A stretch of 64,000 bases of DNA, from assembly GCF_001424875.1 (NCBI RefSeq), contig NZ_LMCT01000001.1, positions 610,886 through 674,885 on the forward strand, given 5' to 3'. Position numbers and translations under genes: made by a program. Below, in pieces: positions 59,573-64,000 of the stretch (position 1 is the first letter of the stretch; every line of letters begins with the position of its first letter). This stretch comes from Kitasatospora sp. Root107 (GTDB lineage Bacteria; Actinomycetota; Actinomycetes; Streptomycetales; Streptomycetaceae). Below the pieces are notes generated by a model that was given only the letters and a program-made list of their open reading frames with translations, was not told where the DNA came from and did no database searches.

Positions 59573-60457
59573 TCACCCAGTGACGGCCCGCTTCCCCCTG
59601 CGCGTCAGCAGGGCGTAGGCGAGCCCCGACACCGCACACATCAGCCCCACCGCAGCCGCCGGCCCGTTGGCGCCAGTGGCCACCTTGACGATGTCGAAGG
59701 TCGCTTCCTGCAGCACGTACGGCAGGACGGCCAGCGCGACCGCCGCCGTCCGTACCGCCCCGCGGCCGGCCGCGACCAGCAGCACCGACAGCAGCAGGAG
59801 GACGAGCAGCGTGCCCCGGCCCGTGTGACCGAAGGAGTAGAGGTACCGAGACAGGTGCAGCGCCACCGACAGCGCCAGACCGGCGGCGACCAGGCCGGCC
59901 TGGCGCCAGGAGGCCCGGGGCCGCAGATCCGCCGGCACCAGCCAGAGGAGCATCGCCGAGAGCACCGGCGCGAGCGTGAGCCAGACCAGGCTCACCAACG
60001 CCCAGCGCAGGCCGAGCATCAGGGCCGATGCGTGGAGCCCGAAGAGCAGCACCACACCGGCCGCCGTCAGGCCGGCCGCCAGCCGGGTCACCGTCCACCG
60101 GCCGGCCAGCCCGGCCACCAGCAGCAGCACCGAGCAGCCCGTCACCGCGTACCCGAGGGGCCGGGACAGCACGGAGTAGTCCACGTCCACCAGCAGGTTC
60201 AGCAACGTGACCCCGGCCAGCAGGCCGAGCACCAGCGGCGCCGCCGCACCGAGCACCCGACCCGGCAGCCCACCGAACGTCAGGCCGGTGCGCAGCCGCA
60301 GCCCGTAGGCCGCCAGGTCGAGCACCTCCCGGGCGGCGGCCGGGCGGCCGGCTCCGGCGGTGGTCTGCTCGAAGACGGCGGTCATCTCGGCACCGCGCTC
60401 GCGGCGGTAGGCGGCGGGGTAGAGCGCAAGAGCGAAGCGGAACAGAGTGGTCATCAT
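59573..60457 (-). CDS. Hypothetical membrane protein co-transcribed with padR
   Basis: A 294-aa protein with a soluble N-terminus (FALALYPAAYRRERGAEMTAVFEQ, a conserved helix seen beside PadR regulators) and about seven TM helices in the C-terminal two-thirds. ATG at 60457 overlaps the padR stop by 4 bp (ATGA), so it is translationally coupled. Genes like this often follow PadR genes in actinomycetes and may sense or transport the signal; function unknown. Confidence 0.8.
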   Translation of the reverse strand: MMTTLFRFALALYPAAYRRERGAEMTAVFEQTTAGAGRPAAAREVLDLAAYGLRLRTGLTFGGLPGRVLGAAAPLVLGLLAGVTLLNLLVDVDYSVLSRPLGYAVTGCSVLLLVAGLAGRWTVTRLAAGLTAAGVVLLFGLHASALMLGLRWALVSLVWLTLAPVLSAMLLWLVPADLRPRASWRQAGLVAAGLALSVALHLSRYLYSFGHTGRGTLLVLLLLSVLLVAAGRGAVRTAAVALAVLPYVLQEATFDIVKVATGANGPAAAVGLMCAVSGLAYALLTRRGKRAVTG

Positions 60458-60801
60458 GCGAAGGCCCCCCTGACCCTCGGGCGGACAACGGTCAGCCGGC
60501 GGTCGGCCTCGGCCAGCACCGCCCGCAGGCGTACGGTCTCGGCGGTCAGCGCGGCCCGGCCTGGCTCGGTGAGCGCGTACGTCCGGCGGGCCCGGCCGTC
60601 CACGATCTCCTCGCGCTCGACTGCGATCAGGCCCTGGCCGAGCAGGCGGTCCAGCGCACCGTAGAGCGTGCCGGTGCGCATCTTCACCCGGCCGTCGGAG
60701 ATCTCGGCGATCTCCTGGATCAGGGCGTAGCCGTGGCGTGGCGCGTCGGCCAGCGCGGTGAGCAGTAGCAGCGTGGGCTCCTGCATGGAGCGTTCTGTCA
60801 T
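60454..60801 (-). CDS. PadR-family transcriptional regulator
   Basis: A 115-aa winged-helix regulator with the PadR-family signature ADAPRHGYALIQEIAEISDGRVKMRTGTLYGALDRLLGQGLIAVEREEIVDGRARRTYALTEPGR. It ends with a short helix, so it is the small PadR-s2 type. ATG 60801: TATATG (60809-60814, minus strand) lies 7 nt upstream. Its promoter overlaps an AT-rich inverted repeat CATAT-N13-ATATG (60809-60831) that may be its own operator. Confidence 0.92.
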   Translation of the reverse strand: MTERSMQEPTLLLLTALADAPRHGYALIQEIAEISDGRVKMRTGTLYGALDRLLGQGLIAVEREEIVDGRARRTYALTEPGRAALTAETVRLRAVLAEADRRLTVVRPRVRGAFA

Positions 60802-60874
60802 ACGACTACATATACCGTTCACCGGCATATGGGGGCAAGGGATTCCTGATGCTCCGTCGGGAAGAATGACCGTC

Positions 60875-61504
60875 ATGACCACCGCGCTGCTGGACCGTTG
60901 GACCGCCCTGCTGCTCCGCGCCGGAGCCACCGTCGACCCCGGCCCGTACGGGAATGACCTGCTCACCCGCTGGGCCGAACCGCAGCGGCGCTACCACTCC
61001 ACCGCCCACCTGGCCGCCGTACTGGACCACGTCGACACGCTCGCCGCACACGCCGAGGACCCGGACGCCGTCCGGCTGGCCGCCTGGTTCCACGACGCCG
61101 TCTACAAGCCGGACCGCTCCGAGAACGAGGAGCGCAGCGCCCAGCTGGCCGTCCGCGCCCTGCGCGAGGCCGGACTGGCCGAGGCCCTGGTCGAGGAGGT
61201 CGCCCGGCTGGTCCGACTCACCGTCAGCCACCACCCCGCCCCCGGCGACCGCAACGGCGAGGTGCTCTGCGACGCCGACCTCGCCGTGCTCGGCGGCACC
61301 CCCGGGCAGTACGCCGCCTACGCCGCCGCCGTCCGCGAGGAGTACGGCTTCGTCCCCGAGGACGCCTTCCGCGAAGGGCGGGCCGAGATCCTGCGTCAGC
61401 TCCTCGCGCTGCCCGCGCTCTACCGGACGGACACCGCCCGGAACCGCTTCGACGCCGCCGCCCGCCGCAACCTGGCGACCGAGCTCACGCTCCTGGAGCG
61501 CTGA
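60875..61504 (+). CDS. HD-domain phosphohydrolase
   Basis: A 209-aa HD-superfamily protein of the predicted metal-dependent phosphohydrolase type. Metal ligands are visible: H in RRYHSTAHLAAVLDHV, the HD pair in AAWFHDAVYKPDRSENEERSAQLA, and the distal D in LCDADLAVLGG. ATG at 60875 (MTTALLDRW) is preceded by GGGAAG 10 nt upstream; ATG 60866 is the alternative. The last 20 bases overlap the convergent DUF4031 gene. It diverges from padR, but there is no sign of joint function. Confidence 0.88.
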   Translation: MTTALLDRWTALLLRAGATVDPGPYGNDLLTRWAEPQRRYHSTAHLAAVLDHVDTLAAHAEDPDAVRLAAWFHDAVYKPDRSENEERSAQLAVRALREAGLAEALVEEVARLVRLTVSHHPAPGDRNGEVLCDADLAVLGGTPGQYAAYAAAVREEYGFVPEDAFREGRAEILRQLLALPALYRTDTARNRFDAAARRNLATELTLLER

Positions 61505-61754
61505 CCTTCCGCCGCCGCAGCCCGGCCGCGGTCAGCCGGGCCACCAGCTCCTTGCTGCCGACCGGCTGCGCGCCGAGCCCGACCGCCTGGTCGTACCAGG
61601 CGGCGGGTATGTCGTAGTGATCGCGCTCGAACCCGCGCGCGGGGGCACCCAGGCGCTCGGCGAAGGCGTGCAGCTCCTCGTACGAGACGTCGCTCACCAG
61701 GTGCGACCAGTGCTTCCCGTGCCCCGGCCAGACCGGCGGGTCGATCAGGATCAC
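61485..61754 (-). CDS. DUF4031 family protein
   Basis: An 89-aa protein matching DUF4031: ILIDPPVWPGHGKHWSHLVSDVSYEELHAFAERLGAPARGFERDHYDIPAAWYDQAVGLGAQPV. Function unknown; the His/Trp/Asp-rich core suggests a small metal enzyme. GTG at 61754 overlaps the stop of the upstream 118-aa gene (GTGA), and the gene overlaps the 3' end of the HD gene by 20 bp on the opposite strand. Confidence 0.85.
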   Translation of the reverse strand: MILIDPPVWPGHGKHWSHLVSDVSYEELHAFAERLGAPARGFERDHYDIPAAWYDQAVGLGAQPVGSKELVARLTAAGLRRRKVSAPGA

Positions 61755-62107
61755 GACAGCGCACCCACCGGTGCCACCACGGCCGCCTCCTTGCCGCACA
61801 CCCAGTGCGGCTCGGGCCCCAGCTCCGGCTCCACGCTCAGCGCGTGCGGGTCCCCCTCGGCCGCGCAGATCTCACACAGCGGCCAGCGCCCGTACGCCTC
61901 CAGCAGCTTGTCCTGCACGTCCTGCGCCACCAGCCCGAGCACGTAGTCCGTCCCGTCCGGCCACTGGTCCAGCCACCACCGCCGGTGCGTCACGGCGTCC
62001 TCCACCAGCGACACCACCTGCGGGTCGGCCACGTCCCGGGCGGTCAGGTCGGCGAGGATCAGCGCCCGCGCGGCGTGCAGCGCGGCTTCGATGTCAGCAG
62101 AACTCAT
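61751..62107 (-). CDS. Conserved hypothetical protein with a Cys cluster
   Basis: A 118-aa protein: a helical N-terminus (SSADIEAALHAARALILADLTARDVADPQVVSLVEDAVTHRRWWLDQWPDG) and a C-terminal segment with CEICAAEGDPHALSVEPELGPEPHWVCG, four Cys/His positions that could hold a zinc. ATG at 62107 with GGGAGAA upstream. It is coupled to DUF4031 by a 4-bp overlap, so the two probably work together. Function unknown. Confidence 0.75.
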   Translation of the reverse strand: MSSADIEAALHAARALILADLTARDVADPQVVSLVEDAVTHRRWWLDQWPDGTDYVLGLVAQDVQDKLLEAYGRWPLCEICAAEGDPHALSVEPELGPEPHWVCGKEAAVVAPVGALS

Positions 62108-62147
62108 CCGCCCATTCTCCCGCAGTCCGCCGGGAGCCGGAAATGCC

Positions 62148-62185
62148 GCGAAGGCGGCCTCCCCCGTCGGGGAGACCGCCTTCGC
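62148..62185 (-). terminator. Terminator after groEL2
   Basis: A long stem: GCGAAGGCGG (62148-62157) pairs with 62176-62185 and the inner CTCCCC with GGGGAG, with one mismatch, around a CGTC loop. It lies 34 bases beyond the groEL stop. Confidence 0.85.
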
Positions 62186-62218
62186 GAGTCGGTCAGAACC
62201 GTCTGATCCTCAGGAGGA

Positions 62219-63928
<1,710 letters not shown>

Positions 63929-63962
63929 CTACCGCTCCCGGGGGCCTCACCGACCCGGTCCG

Positions 63963-63989
63963 TTGTCACTCTCATGCTGCGAGTGCTAA
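63963..63989 (-). promoter_or_regulatory. CIRCE element (HrcA operator) of groEL2
   Basis: TTGTCACTC-N9-GAGTGCTAA (arms at 63963-63971 and 63981-63989) matches the CIRCE consensus TTAGCACTC-N9-GAGTGCTAA with two mismatches in the left arm. It lies about 120 bases upstream of groEL2, near the promoter. Confidence 0.92.
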
Positions 63990-64000
63990 CGCCAATGATT

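Overview
The window is chromosomal DNA from a very high-GC actinomycete of the Streptomyces/Kitasatospora type. The grounds are the codon use (almost every third position G or C), frequent GTG starts, an FxS-type RiPP locus, menaquinone made by the futalosine route, a stand-alone CIRCE-controlled groEL, and many genes that look leaderless. Several gene families here (XPB helicase with its partner, CspB-like protein, DUF2771, an MFS protein, DUF2530, DUF3027, serC, a citrate synthase, ctpE-like pump) also occur in one broad region of the Mycobacterium tuberculosis chromosome, so most of the window is probably conserved actinobacterial core. I cannot separate Streptomyces from Kitasatospora by eye.

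Layout. 0.3-12.5 kb: PrimPol-like protein, the iron regulator DmdR1, a SIS-domain protein, a 4-TM DUF4231 protein, an alpha/beta hydrolase, a GH35 beta-galactosidase with a 2-hydroxyacid dehydrogenase under a divergent AraC regulator, then serC, citrate synthase and pdxH. 12.6-21.6 kb: a complete FxS locus, with a 60-aa precursor ending FNSSI, a radical SAM/SPASM enzyme fused to an HExxH domain, an AAC(3)-like acetyltransferase, a TIR protein and a 1334-aa ParA-TIR-NB-ARC-TPR protein. This is the most system-like part of the window. 21.7-30.3 kb: LysR, ThpR, an internally deleted GNAT, MarR-MFS, an MHYT sensor, an orphan HypX and a purine permease. 30.5-42.2 kb: DUF2530, a CtpE-like P-type ATPase, a large sacsin-type GHKL protein, DUF3027, an MFS protein, DUF2771, mqnB-mqnD and a cold-shock protein. 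42.6-50.7 kb: a membrane-anchored esterase, an HAD phosphatase, a four-gene siderophore-iron ABC operon behind an iron box, a degenerate HNH-like protein and DUF4291. 50.8-58.5 kb: a helicase-rich block (XPB-associated protein, PgeF, XPB, HelD/HelR). 58.7-64 kb: CutC, PadR plus a membrane partner, an HD protein, DUF4031 and groEL2.

Two kinds of non-coding palindromic element are interleaved. One is a dispersed ~115-bp family with ~20-bp terminal inverted repeats and a conserved interior, four copies (about 9.0, 15.2, 36.8 and 58.6 kb), one of which now encodes the C-terminus of the FxS radical SAM enzyme. The other is a single 161-bp element with perfect 22-bp ends at 54.1 kb. Both sit at gene 3' ends and probably terminate transcription. 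A recurrent signature, TANNNT followed by about 7 nt and then the start codon, suggests that roughly ten genes here are leaderless; it was used to choose starts.

How parts connect: DmdR1 (1.4 kb) probably represses the siderophore importer (44.9-48.8 kb). HrcA, encoded elsewhere, should control groEL2. The FxS genes, with one translationally coupled junction, look like one peptide-modifying system with a TIR/STAND signalling arm. All functions are inferred by reading protein sequence; no database search was run.
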